Shown piece after piece: positions 1 through 7,820 of a DNA stretch of 64,000 nt. The notes under the pieces were generated by a model. That model made no database searches, was not told the DNA's origin, and worked only from the letters and a program-made list of their open reading frames with translations. The translations under genes and the position numbers were made by a program. Origin of the DNA: Flavobacterium sp. SUN052 (GTDB taxonomy: Bacteria > Bacteroidota > Bacteroidia > Flavobacteriales > Flavobacteriaceae); the NCBI RefSeq assembly GCF_028867935.1, contig NZ_JAPQNS010000001.1, positions 248,001 through 312,000 of the forward strand, in the 5' to 3' direction. Each line of letters starts with the position of its first letter. Position 1 is the stretch's first letter.

Positions 1-160
1 TGGGCGAAGTTGCTTGATAAATGTTGTACTTAAAAGTGTCGTTCTTTTTCTGAGCAAAGGCGGGAGAAGCCAGCCAGAAAAGCGGGAGTAGTAGAAGTAA
101 GCGGGTCACAGAAATCGAGATTATTGCGGAGGGTAGATGTACAATCTCCCGTACATGCAT
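1..160 (-). CDS. N-terminus of an exported protein (cut by left edge)
   Basis: Reading leftwards from an ATG at 160 there is an uninterrupted frame of 53 codons to the window edge. It contains a clear signal peptide: a run of leucines followed by FWLASPAFA and then QKKND, which fits signal peptidase I cleavage before Q. The mature part starts KKNDTFKYNIYQATSP. The start is uncertain. The ATG at 160 lies directly after the T-run of the helicase terminator, so a start nearer the signal core, such as the GTG at 109 (VTRLLLLL), is possible. The mature N-terminus faintly recalls secreted proteins that open with a CBM9-like or DUF5916 region, but too little is visible to name it. Export is well supported; function is unknown. 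Confidence 0.6.
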   Translation of the reverse strand, partial: MHVREIVHLPSAIISISVTRLLLLLPLFWLASPAFAQKKNDTFKYNIYQATSP

Positions 161-198
161 AAAAGAAAAGGCGGCTGGGTCATACTGACCAAGTCGCC
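161..198 (-). terminator. Terminator of the helicase gene
   Basis: On the minus strand a 13-bp stem with two mismatches (GGCGACTTGGTCA against TGACCCAGCCGCC, loop GTA) is followed by TTTTCTTTT. It begins about 20 nt after the helicase stop codon at 220. This is a typical intrinsic terminator. Confidence 0.75.
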
Positions 199-219
199 CT
201 AAATAGTGGAGTAAATCAA

Positions 220-1857
220 TTATTCTGCAACGTTCACTGGCTGTTGCTGGGTTTCGCCTGCCTGATCGGGCTTGCGACCTCGTCCTCTGTTTCGCTTACG
301 TGGTTTTTTGGCCTCTCCATTCGGTTGCCCCTCGGCGTTTAAAACAGGTACTGGTGGTGATTCGACTGAACCATTTTCAGGATTGGTGCTGGACTCTGCC
401 GCTGCTGAGTCCGGGCGCGGTCCACGACCTCCCCGATTATTCCGACTCCGGTTTCTATCCTGGGATTTTGCAGTCGGTTGGCCTTCGGTTGTTACGGGCG
501 TTCCTTCAGCTGGTGGGGCGCTATTGAGTTGACCATTTTGCGCCGGGCGCTCATTATTCCGGCTCTCGTTTCGGGGTTTGCGTTCACCCTTTGCGTTGCC
601 TCGTTTCTCGTCCTTTCCGCGCCCACCACCTCGGGGGGCGTTACCACGGCCACCATCCCGGCGTGGATCAGTGGCACCACCTTCAGATGAGGGTGCCGGA
701 CCAAGCCCAAGTTCTTCCGTAATTGACCGTTTTTCTATTTTCTTCTCTAACAGCCGCTCAATCTTCTTGACCCGGTACAGATCCATTTCGTTGACAAACG
801 TGATGGCTGTGCCCGTATTTTCAGCGCGCGCTGTGCGGCCAATCCGGTGAACGTAATCTTCAGCATCGCGGGGAACGTCGTAGTTGACTACGTGGCTCAG
901 GCTGTCGATGTCGATGCCACGCGATAGTACGTCGGTGGCTACCAGAATGGGGAACTGCTTGTTTTTGAAGCCTCGGAGCACTTTTTCGCGTTGATCCTGC
1001 TCAATATCCGACGAGATACCGTGCGATTCGTAGCCTAACTTGGTCAACGCTCGAACAATCGGGTTCACCTCCGATTTGCGTGAGGTAAATAAGACCATGC
1101 TCTGGGCATTGGCTTGCTGAATAAGATGCATCAACAGCGGCAGTTTCTGGTGGTCTTTAGCCATGTAGAACTGCTGGTCGATTTTCTCGGCGGGTTTCGA
1201 TACGGCAAGCGTAATTTCGTCGGGATTCTTAAGAAGTTTCTTGGCGAAGTCCCGAATTTTTCCGGGCATTGTTGCCGAGAACATCAGCGTCTGTCGGTTT
1301 GCCGGAATGTCGCGAACGATCTTCAGAATATCGTCTGAAAAGCCCATGTCGAGCATCTTATCGGCCTCATCCAGAACGAGGTAATTCAATTGGTCGAACT
1401 TCACATAGCCCATCTGCATGTGGGCCATCAGACGACCGGGCGTAGCAATAATAATGTCGGCTCCGGTGGTGAGGGCTTTGCGTTGCTGATCCCAGTTTTC
1501 GCCTTTGCCCCCTCCGTACAGGGCAATGCTCGTGGCCGAAACAAAATAGGCAAACCCTTCAACCTGTTCATCGATTTGCTTAGCCAACTCGCGGGTAGGC
1601 ACCAGAATCAGCGTGCTGGTATGCTGGTGACCGGCGTGAGAAATTTTGTCGAGGAGTGGAATCAGATAAGCCGCTGTTTTACCCGTACCGGTTTGGGCAC
1701 AGGCGATAAGGTCTTTACCCTCGATGATTTTAGGAATAGCCATCTCCTGAATGGGAGTAGCCTGCTGGTAATTCATGGCGTCCACACCCGACAGTACGTC
1801 GTCGTGCAGGTTGAAGTCGTGAAAGGTCACGTGCAGTGAAATAAATTGTGAATGCAA
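220..1857 (-). CDS. DEAD-box ATP-dependent RNA helicase with basic RG-rich tail
   Basis: A 545-residue cytoplasmic RNA helicase of the RhlE/DeaD type that uses ATP to unwind short RNA duplexes in ribosome assembly or mRNA turnover. Visible motifs: Q-motif phenylalanine and QATPIQ near residues 12-37, Walker A AQTGTGKT 54-61, PTRELA 87-92, TPGRL 139-143, DEAD 163-166, SAT 194-196, and HRIGRTAR near 335 in the second RecA domain. From about residue 385 the tail is low complexity, rich in R, G, N, P and E with RGG-like runs, and probably binds RNA without sequence specificity. The start at 1857 fits a -7 element at 1903-1896, giving a leader of about 30 nt. RhlE against other DEAD-box subtypes cannot be settled by eye. 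Confidence 0.95.
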   Translation of the reverse strand: MHSQFISLHVTFHDFNLHDDVLSGVDAMNYQQATPIQEMAIPKIIEGKDLIACAQTGTGKTAAYLIPLLDKISHAGHQHTSTLILVPTRELAKQIDEQVEGFAYFVSATSIALYGGGKGENWDQQRKALTTGADIIIATPGRLMAHMQMGYVKFDQLNYLVLDEADKMLDMGFSDDILKIVRDIPANRQTLMFSATMPGKIRDFAKKLLKNPDEITLAVSKPAEKIDQQFYMAKDHQKLPLLMHLIQQANAQSMVLFTSRKSEVNPIVRALTKLGYESHGISSDIEQDQREKVLRGFKNKQFPILVATDVLSRGIDIDSLSHVVNYDVPRDAEDYVHRIGRTARAENTGTAITFVNEMDLYRVKKIERLLEKKIEKRSITEELGLGPAPSSEGGATDPRRDGGRGNAPRGGGRGKDEKRGNAKGERKPRNESRNNERPAQNGQLNSAPPAEGTPVTTEGQPTAKSQDRNRSRNNRGGRGPRPDSAAAESSTNPENGSVESPPVPVLNAEGQPNGEAKKPRKRNRGRGRKPDQAGETQQQPVNVAE

Positions 1858-1886
1858 CTGACCAATTCGCCCGGCCAGTATACCGC

Positions 1887-1894
1887 TATTTTTG
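1887..1894 (+). promoter_or_regulatory. -7 element TATTTTTG facing the TonB receptor
   Basis: An exact match to the Bacteroidota -7 consensus TAnnTTTG, 74 nt before the ATG at 1968, so the leader would be about 65 nt. No TTG lies at the usual 17-23 nt upstream. One base separates it from a divergent -7 element. Confidence 0.4.
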
Positions 1895-1895
1895 T

Positions 1896-1903
1896 CAAAT
1901 ATA
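1896..1903 (-). promoter_or_regulatory. -7 element TATATTTG of the helicase gene
   Basis: Read on the minus strand this is TATATTTG, an exact TAnnTTTG match, 38 nt before the helicase ATG at 1857. No TTG is seen at the expected -33 position. It lies back to back with the + strand element at 1887-1894. Confidence 0.5.
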
Positions 1904-1967
1904 CTATTTTTTAACGCGATATGCCGTATAATCGTTCTACGTTGCTTCTACGCCCACTTACCCGTTT

Positions 1968-4454
1968 ATGAAACCACTCTTTCTGACTACAATTCTCCTC
2001 TTAACCGCCTTCATAGCTCTGTCTCAGCCTACCCAAACCCTTCGCGGGCGGGTTGTCGATCGCGAATCCAAATACCCGCTGATCGGAGCTACCATTCAAC
2101 TGCTCGACAATACGAATAAGCCTATCACGGGCACCGTAGCCGACACGCTGGGACGCTACCGACTAACCAACGTGGCTGTTGGCCGCCAAACGGTGCGGAT
2201 AAGCCTGGTTGGTTATAAAGATGCCCTGCTCAACAACATTGTGGTGGATGCGGGTCGCGAAACAATTCTGGACGTTGACCTTGAGGAAAACACCACCGAA
2301 CTGGCCATAGTGACCGTAAAAGCGCAACGGTCGGGCGATGCCAAAAACGAAATGGCAATAGTATCGGCTCGGCAGTTTACCGTAGATGAGGCCGACCGGT
2401 ATGCCGGAAGCCGGGGTGAGCCTGCCCGTATGGCATCCAACTTTGCCGGGGTGCAGGGTGCCGACGATTCCCGAAACGACATTGTTATCCGGGGTAACTC
2501 ACCCAGCGGGCTGCTGTGGCGCGTCGAAGGAATCAATATTCCCAACCCCAACCACTTTGCTATTCCCGGTACGTCGGGCGGTCCGGTGAGTATTATACGC
2601 AACAATACGCTGGCCAATTCTGACTTTTTCACGGGTGCTTTCCCGGCCGAGTTTGGCAACGGTATTGCAGGGGTCTTCGATCTGAAACTTCGCAATGGCA
2701 ACAACGAGCGGCATCAGCGGTCGCTGCAATTTGGTTTTTTGGGAACGGAAGGATTGCTCGAAGGACCACTGTCTAAAAAAAGTGGGTCGTCGTATCTCAT
2801 CACGTACCGATATGCCAACCTCTGGCTATTCAATAAAGCGGGTATTGACATTGGTACACAGGCCGTTCCGACGTATCAGGATGCCTCGTTTCGGTTTAAC
2901 TTTCCGCTCAAAAGAGGAGGACGATTGGCGCTATGGGGCTTTGGCGGTACCAGCACGGTCGATATTCTGGTGAGTGAACAGTCAGTATCTGATCGGAATA
3001 TTTTCGGTCAGAACGACCGCGATCAATACTACACCTCGCGCATGTTTGTGTCGGGCCTGACCTACGAAAAGTCCATCAGTCGACGGACGTTTGTAAAGGC
3101 AACCGTAGCGGCATCGGGCAACGTGCAGGATGCTAACCACAACTTTCTATTTATCCGCAACGGTACTGATGGGAAGCCGCTGGTGCAGAATGATCGATAC
3201 GTAATTGACCGTTTAGCGCCCGTGCTCGACTACCGGTTTGCCGATACAAAAGCTTCTTTGTCGCTGGCGCTGACACACAAACTAAGCGCCCGGAGTACAC
3301 TGAAAGCGGGTTTGAACGCTGATGTCTACTTTTTCAACCTGTTCGACAGCGTGCGTGTGGTCACTACCAATCCCGGAACAACGCCTGTACTAGCCACCTG
3401 GCAAAAGCGCTGGGATACAAAAACGTCGGCTCTGTTGCTCCAGCCTTATGTGCAATGGCGAGCCAACGTAACTGAAAAATTGACTCTGAGCGCTGGTGTT
3501 ACCAGTACAGTTTTTACCCTCAACAAAAACAGTGTTTCGCCGGTAGAGCCCCGTGCGGGTCTGGTGTATGATTTGCCAAATCGCCAGAAGCTGAGCGTGG
3601 CCGTGGGATTACACAGCCAGATTCAACCGACCTACACTTATTTCTACAAAACGCCTGACTTTACATCCTCATTTTTCCCAACTCCCCTAATCGAACAAAA
3701 CCGGGGAGTAGGACTGACCAAAAGCTGGCATTACGTGGCTGCATACGACCGGCTTTTGGGCCGCAACATGCGCCTGAAGCTCGAAGCCTATTACCAGCGG
3801 CTCTTCAACGTGCCCATTGAGGTGGGGCGTACCTCGTTTTCGATTCTCAACACGGGTGCTGGTTTCACGCGCGTATTTCCGCAAAAGCTGTTCAATGGGG
3901 GTACTGGCCGCAACTATGGCGCTGAACTGACGCTCGAAAAATTCTTCAGCAACAGTTATTATTTTCTGGTGACGGGTTCACTGTTTGATGCTCGTTACCG
4001 GGGTTCCGACGGGGTGTTGCGTAATACCGATTTCAATGGGAAATACGCATTTAATGCGTTGTTTGCTAAAGAGTTTGTGTTTCAACGGGGAGCGTCGAAA
4101 CGGAACAGCCTGAACGTAGGGGCTAAGTACACCGCTGTGGGTGGGCGTTGGTACGGACCCGTCAACTTGACCGCATCGCAGGCGGCCCAGGAAGTTGTTT
4201 TTCAGGATGCGACCCGCAACACGCTTCAGTTCGCACCCTACCGCCGGTTCGACATAAAAGTAGACTACAAAATGAATCGCATGAATGCCAAAGGCGGCCG
4301 CCTGACGCACACGATAGCCGTTGATTTTGTGAATATACTGGGTATTCAGAACCTGCTGTCGCTCAGTTACGCTCCCCAACCTGATGGTTCGTTTATCAAG
4401 CAGGAGTATCAACTGGGGTTCCTGCCAGTGTTTTATTACAAGATTGATTTTTGA
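1968..4454 (+). CDS. TonB-dependent outer membrane receptor with carboxypeptidase-regulatory domain
   Basis: An 828-residue receptor. The signal peptide MKPLFLTTILLLTAFIALSQ is followed by a carboxypeptidase-regulatory-like domain (about 23-108; RGRVVDRESKYPLIGATI through VSLVGYKD). A plug domain (about 125-240) contains NDIVIRGNSPSGLLWRVEG and AEFGNGIAGVFDLKLRNG, and a long beta-barrel ends in YYKIDF. It would import a substrate through the outer membrane with TonB/ExbB energy. No SusD partner follows. About 110 bp downstream begins the pectin cluster on the same strand, so import of pectin fragments is a reasonable guess, but nothing in the sequence proves the substrate. Confidence 0.9.
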   Translation: MKPLFLTTILLLTAFIALSQPTQTLRGRVVDRESKYPLIGATIQLLDNTNKPITGTVADTLGRYRLTNVAVGRQTVRISLVGYKDALLNNIVVDAGRETILDVDLEENTTELAIVTVKAQRSGDAKNEMAIVSARQFTVDEADRYAGSRGEPARMASNFAGVQGADDSRNDIVIRGNSPSGLLWRVEGINIPNPNHFAIPGTSGGPVSIIRNNTLANSDFFTGAFPAEFGNGIAGVFDLKLRNGNNERHQRSLQFGFLGTEGLLEGPLSKKSGSSYLITYRYANLWLFNKAGIDIGTQAVPTYQDASFRFNFPLKRGGRLALWGFGGTSTVDILVSEQSVSDRNIFGQNDRDQYYTSRMFVSGLTYEKSISRRTFVKATVAASGNVQDANHNFLFIRNGTDGKPLVQNDRYVIDRLAPVLDYRFADTKASLSLALTHKLSARSTLKAGLNADVYFFNLFDSVRVVTTNPGTTPVLATWQKRWDTKTSALLLQPYVQWRANVTEKLTLSAGVTSTVFTLNKNSVSPVEPRAGLVYDLPNRQKLSVAVGLHSQIQPTYTYFYKTPDFTSSFFPTPLIEQNRGVGLTKSWHYVAAYDRLLGRNMRLKLEAYYQRLFNVPIEVGRTSFSILNTGAGFTRVFPQKLFNGGTGRNYGAELTLEKFFSNSYYFLVTGSLFDARYRGSDGVLRNTDFNGKYAFNALFAKEFVFQRGASKRNSLNVGAKYTAVGGRWYGPVNLTASQAAQEVVFQDATRNTLQFAPYRRFDIKVDYKMNRMNAKGGRLTHTIAVDFVNILGIQNLLSLSYAPQPDGSFIKQEYQLGFLPVFYYKIDF

Positions 4455-4563
4455 AAAGACTCAAGGTGTTAGAAATCGGTTCAGTTTTCTTTACAGGTAA
4501 GTGCAGGAGAGTTTTTTGGCTATTTACCTGAATCTTTGACTGCTCAACTAACACCCCGACGCC

Positions 4564-5364
4564 ATGACGAAAATCATTCTGTATCCCATTCTGCTATTGG
4601 CGGGTTTGCTAATCGGATTGGCGGCTATACCAGCCCAACGCCCAACCCTTTACCTCATTGGCGACTCGACAGTGAAAAATTCGAGTGATAAAGGCGAAGG
4701 CGGTATGTGGGGTTGGGGGCACTATCTGCCCACACATTTTGACACGACCAAAATCAGGATCGAAAACCACGCTATTGGAGGCCGAAGCAGTCGCAACTTT
4801 CTGACTGAAGGCCGCTGGGACCGAACCATGGCCCATTTACAACCCGGCGACTTTGTAATGATGCAGTTTGGCCATAACGACGGAGGGCCCGTAAACGATA
4901 CGATCCGCGCCCGTGGTAGCATCAAAGGGATTGGCGAAGAAACGCAGGAGATTGATAACCTGATCACCAAAAAACACGAGATCGTGCATAGCTATGGCTG
5001 GTACATGCGGAAGTATGTGACCGAAACAAAAGCCAAAGGAGCCACGCCCATTGTTCTGTCGCTGGTGCCCCGCAATGTCTGGAAAGCCGGAAAAGTGGAG
5101 CGGGCAACGGGCAGCTATGGTACCTGGGCTTCGCAGGTTGCCCAGGCCGAAAACGCATTTTTTATTGACTTAAACGAAATCGTTGCCAAGAAATACGATG
5201 CTATTGGCGACTCGACAAAGCTCCAGACAACCTACTTCGTGAAAGATCATACGCACACTAACGAAGCTGGGGCAAAAGTGAATGCCGCTTCGGTAATCGA
5301 GGGAATACGATTACTGAAAAGCTGCCCCCTGAATCAGTATATTCTTGCTCAAAATAAACCGTAG
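4564..5364 (+). CDS. Rhamnogalacturonan acetylesterase-like SGNH hydrolase (CE12 type)
   Basis: A 266-residue exported esterase expected to remove acetyl groups from rhamnogalacturonan-I. An N-terminal hydrophobic segment (about 4-22) serves as signal. The SGNH blocks are all present: nucleophile block LIGDSTVKN (Ser35), glycine block near GGRSSRN, asparagine block GHND (104-106) and DHTHTN with Asp228 and His231. The GDSTVKN form is typical of the YesT/RhgT group. It opens a tight same-strand cluster with PL22, GH105 and GH106 genes (gaps 47, 3 and 9 nt), consistent with a pectin operon in which deacetylation precedes backbone cleavage. No exact promoter consensus was found; the best is AATCTTTG, one base off, about 25 nt upstream. 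Confidence 0.88.
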   Translation: MTKIILYPILLLAGLLIGLAAIPAQRPTLYLIGDSTVKNSSDKGEGGMWGWGHYLPTHFDTTKIRIENHAIGGRSSRNFLTEGRWDRTMAHLQPGDFVMMQFGHNDGGPVNDTIRARGSIKGIGEETQEIDNLITKKHEIVHSYGWYMRKYVTETKAKGATPIVLSLVPRNVWKAGKVERATGSYGTWASQVAQAENAFFIDLNEIVAKKYDAIGDSTKLQTTYFVKDHTHTNEAGAKVNAASVIEGIRLLKSCPLNQYILAQNKP

Positions 5365-5411
5365 CAACGGCTGGTGAATCCATTTTTACGCTCCTAAACC
5401 AAGTTGAACGC

Positions 5412-6650
5412 ATGAACTATACCCGCTTTGTTTTGAGCATTCGCTGGTCGGTAGCAAGTTGGCTGGTGCTGGTGAGCCTGTCCGCTGGGGCACAAACAAA
5501 ACTTGAAACCGGCTCTGCGAAGCCAATGCCCGCTGAATGGATCGATAAGGACACCGGCCACAGGGTGGTGCGCTTGTCAAACATAGAAGGCAGTAGCGAA
5601 AGCTTTTATTTTCATAACAACCCGTTTGTGAGTGGCACCGGAAATTCAGGTGACAAGATGGTGTTTTACCACACGGGGGCTCAGGGTCGTCAGTTGTACT
5701 CGGTCAACCTGAAAACACAGCAAACCGAACTATTGACGCGTCCTTTGTCGCAAAAGGGTGGGGAGATTGTTGCGCCCAAACGCCGTGAGGTCATTTACCA
5801 AAGCCGCGATAGTGTATTTGCCACGCATATCGACACCAAAAAAACACGCTTGATCTACGTATTTCCGACCGATTTCAAGGCCAGTATTACTTCACTAAAC
5901 GCTGATGAAACGCTATTAGCCGGTAGCCAAAGTGGTGAAGAAGCCCGCGAGATCTTGCGAAAATACCCCGAGAAGAAAGACTTCTTTACCCGCATTTTCG
6001 AAGCAAAGGTGCCCCATTCGCTATTCACGCTGAATGTTGAAACCGGTAAACTAAAAACGATTCACGAAGAAAATACCTGGCTGGGGCACGTGCAGTTTTC
6101 GCCCACTGACCCCGATTTACTCATGTTTTGTCACGAAGGTCCCTGGCATCTGGTAGACCGTATCTGGCACATCAACGTGCAAACGGGCGCAACTAAACTG
6201 GTTCACAAACGGACCGTGGAGGGAGAAATTGCTGGTCATGAATTCTTCAGCCCCGATGGGAAAACGGTTTGGTTCGATGTGCAGAAACCACGCAGCGTAA
6301 CCTTTTATCTGGGTGGCTACGATATGAGTACAGGAACCGAAAAACTGTATTTAATGACCCGCGATGAATGGTCCATCCACTTCAATGTGTCGCCCGATCA
6401 GAAACTGTTTGCGGGCGACGGGGGCGATCCGGGTCAGGTAGCGAAAGCCGCTGATGGAATGTGGCTGTATCTGTTCCGTCCCAATGGCGATAAATTGAGC
6501 TCTGAGCGATTGGTGAATATGAAACACCACGGTTACAAGCTCGAACCAAACGTGCATTTTTCGCCAGATGGTAAATGGATTATCTTCCGGGCCAACTTCG
6601 AAGGCCAATCCCAGATATATGCCGTCGAAGTCGCTAAAAACAATTCCTGA
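5412..6650 (+). CDS. Oligogalacturonate lyase, PL22 family
   Basis: A 412-residue beta-propeller enzyme that beta-eliminates short oligogalacturonides (digalacturonate) into unsaturated monosaccharides, a Mn2+-dependent reaction in the known family. Recognisable signatures are HRVVRLSN near the N-terminus, repeated propeller strands such as HVQFSPTDPDLLMFCHEGPW, and WSIHFNVSPDQKLFAGDGGD with HHGYKLEPNVHFSPDGKW near the end. The N-terminus (SIRWSVASWLVLVSLSAGAQ) looks like a signal peptide, so it probably acts in the periplasm, unlike enterobacterial Ogl, which is cytoplasmic. It sits between the SGNH esterase and GH105 genes, with 3 nt to the next start. Confidence 0.9.
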   Translation: MNYTRFVLSIRWSVASWLVLVSLSAGAQTKLETGSAKPMPAEWIDKDTGHRVVRLSNIEGSSESFYFHNNPFVSGTGNSGDKMVFYHTGAQGRQLYSVNLKTQQTELLTRPLSQKGGEIVAPKRREVIYQSRDSVFATHIDTKKTRLIYVFPTDFKASITSLNADETLLAGSQSGEEAREILRKYPEKKDFFTRIFEAKVPHSLFTLNVETGKLKTIHEENTWLGHVQFSPTDPDLLMFCHEGPWHLVDRIWHINVQTGATKLVHKRTVEGEIAGHEFFSPDGKTVWFDVQKPRSVTFYLGGYDMSTGTEKLYLMTRDEWSIHFNVSPDQKLFAGDGGDPGQVAKAADGMWLYLFRPNGDKLSSERLVNMKHHGYKLEPNVHFSPDGKWIIFRANFEGQSQIYAVEVAKNNS

Positions 6651-6653
6651 TAC

Positions 6654-7811
6654 ATGCGTACACTCTTTTCGTGCATCCTTATTTTTCTTTTTCTGACCAC
6701 CGTTCAGGCACAGCAACTACCCAAAAAGAAAATCATGTTGGCGACAATGACGCTCGCCAACGATTATTTCATGGCCAAATGGCCAGATACGGGTAAAGAG
6801 ATTGTCACCAATAAAACCCGGCCAAGCAATATCTGGACAAGGGCCGTGTATTACGAAGGCTTGATGGCTCTCTACGGAATCGACCAGCAGAAACGGTATT
6901 ATGACTACGCCGTCGACTGGGGCCAAAAACACAAATGGGGGATGAGAAGTGGTACCAGCACCCGCAATGCCGACGATCAATGCTGCGCCCAGACGTACCT
7001 CGAACTCTACCAGCTAGACGGGAAAAAACACCCGGAATGGATTCAGGACATCAAAACGAGCATCGATAAAATGGTGAGTTCTGATGGTCCGCTGGGCGCC
7101 AAAGTCGACGACTGGAACTGGATCGACGCCCTGCAAATGGCGATGCCCGTATTTGCCAAACTGGGCGTGTTGTATGCCAATGATCCTGCGGTTAGTTCGG
7201 GTTATTATGAGAAAATGTACCAGTTGTACAACCACTCGAAAACGGTACAGGGTGGCAACGGTTTGTACAACCCAACCGACGGCTTATGGTGGCGCGATAA
7301 AGATTTTGTGCCGCCTTACAAAGAACCCAACGGCGAAGATTGCTATTGGTCGCGGGGAAATGGCTGGGTGGTGGCTGCGTTGGTGCGGGTGCTCGACATT
7401 ATGCCCAAAAACGCTCCTCACCGGACGGAATACGAAAAGATGTATCTAGAAATGATGCGCGTATTGCCGCCACTTCAGCGCCCTGATGGCTACTGGAATG
7501 TAAGTTTGCACGACCCCACGAACTACGGCGGTAAGGAGTTGACAGGTACGGCTTTGTTTGTGTACGGCATGGCCTGGGGTATAAATCACGGCCTGTTAGA
7601 CGCTAAAACGTACCGCCCCATTGTAGCCAAAGCCTGGAATGCCATGGCTAGCGAAAGTGTACACCCAAACGGTTTTCTGGGCTACGTTCAGGGGACCGGT
7701 AAAGAGCCCAAAGAGGGGCAACCCGTAACCTACACCAGCAAACCCGATTTTGAGGACTACGGCCTTGGTTGTTTCCTGCTGGCAGGTAGCGAATTGTACA
7801 AAATGAAGTAA
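6654..7811 (+). CDS. Unsaturated rhamnogalacturonyl/glucuronyl hydrolase, GH105
   Basis: A 385-residue (alpha/alpha)6-barrel hydrolase that removes the unsaturated uronic acid left at the non-reducing end after lyase action. Signal peptide MRTLFSCILIFLFLTTVQAQ. Family marks: RNADDQCCAQTYLELYQL (Asp107/108), DDWNWIDALQMAMP with Asp158 in the position of the catalytic Asp of YteR, YWSRGNGWVVAALVRVL, and RPDGYWNVSLHDPTNYGGKE. Length matches the family. It is directly downstream of the PL22 lyase, whose products it or its relatives would process. Whether it prefers rhamnogalacturonan or galacturonan ends cannot be told from sequence alone. Confidence 0.92.
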   Translation: MRTLFSCILIFLFLTTVQAQQLPKKKIMLATMTLANDYFMAKWPDTGKEIVTNKTRPSNIWTRAVYYEGLMALYGIDQQKRYYDYAVDWGQKHKWGMRSGTSTRNADDQCCAQTYLELYQLDGKKHPEWIQDIKTSIDKMVSSDGPLGAKVDDWNWIDALQMAMPVFAKLGVLYANDPAVSSGYYEKMYQLYNHSKTVQGGNGLYNPTDGLWWRDKDFVPPYKEPNGEDCYWSRGNGWVVAALVRVLDIMPKNAPHRTEYEKMYLEMMRVLPPLQRPDGYWNVSLHDPTNYGGKELTGTALFVYGMAWGINHGLLDAKTYRPIVAKAWNAMASESVHPNGFLGYVQGTGKEPKEGQPVTYTSKPDFEDYGLGCFLLAGSELYKMK

Positions 7812-7820
7812 TTGCCATTT

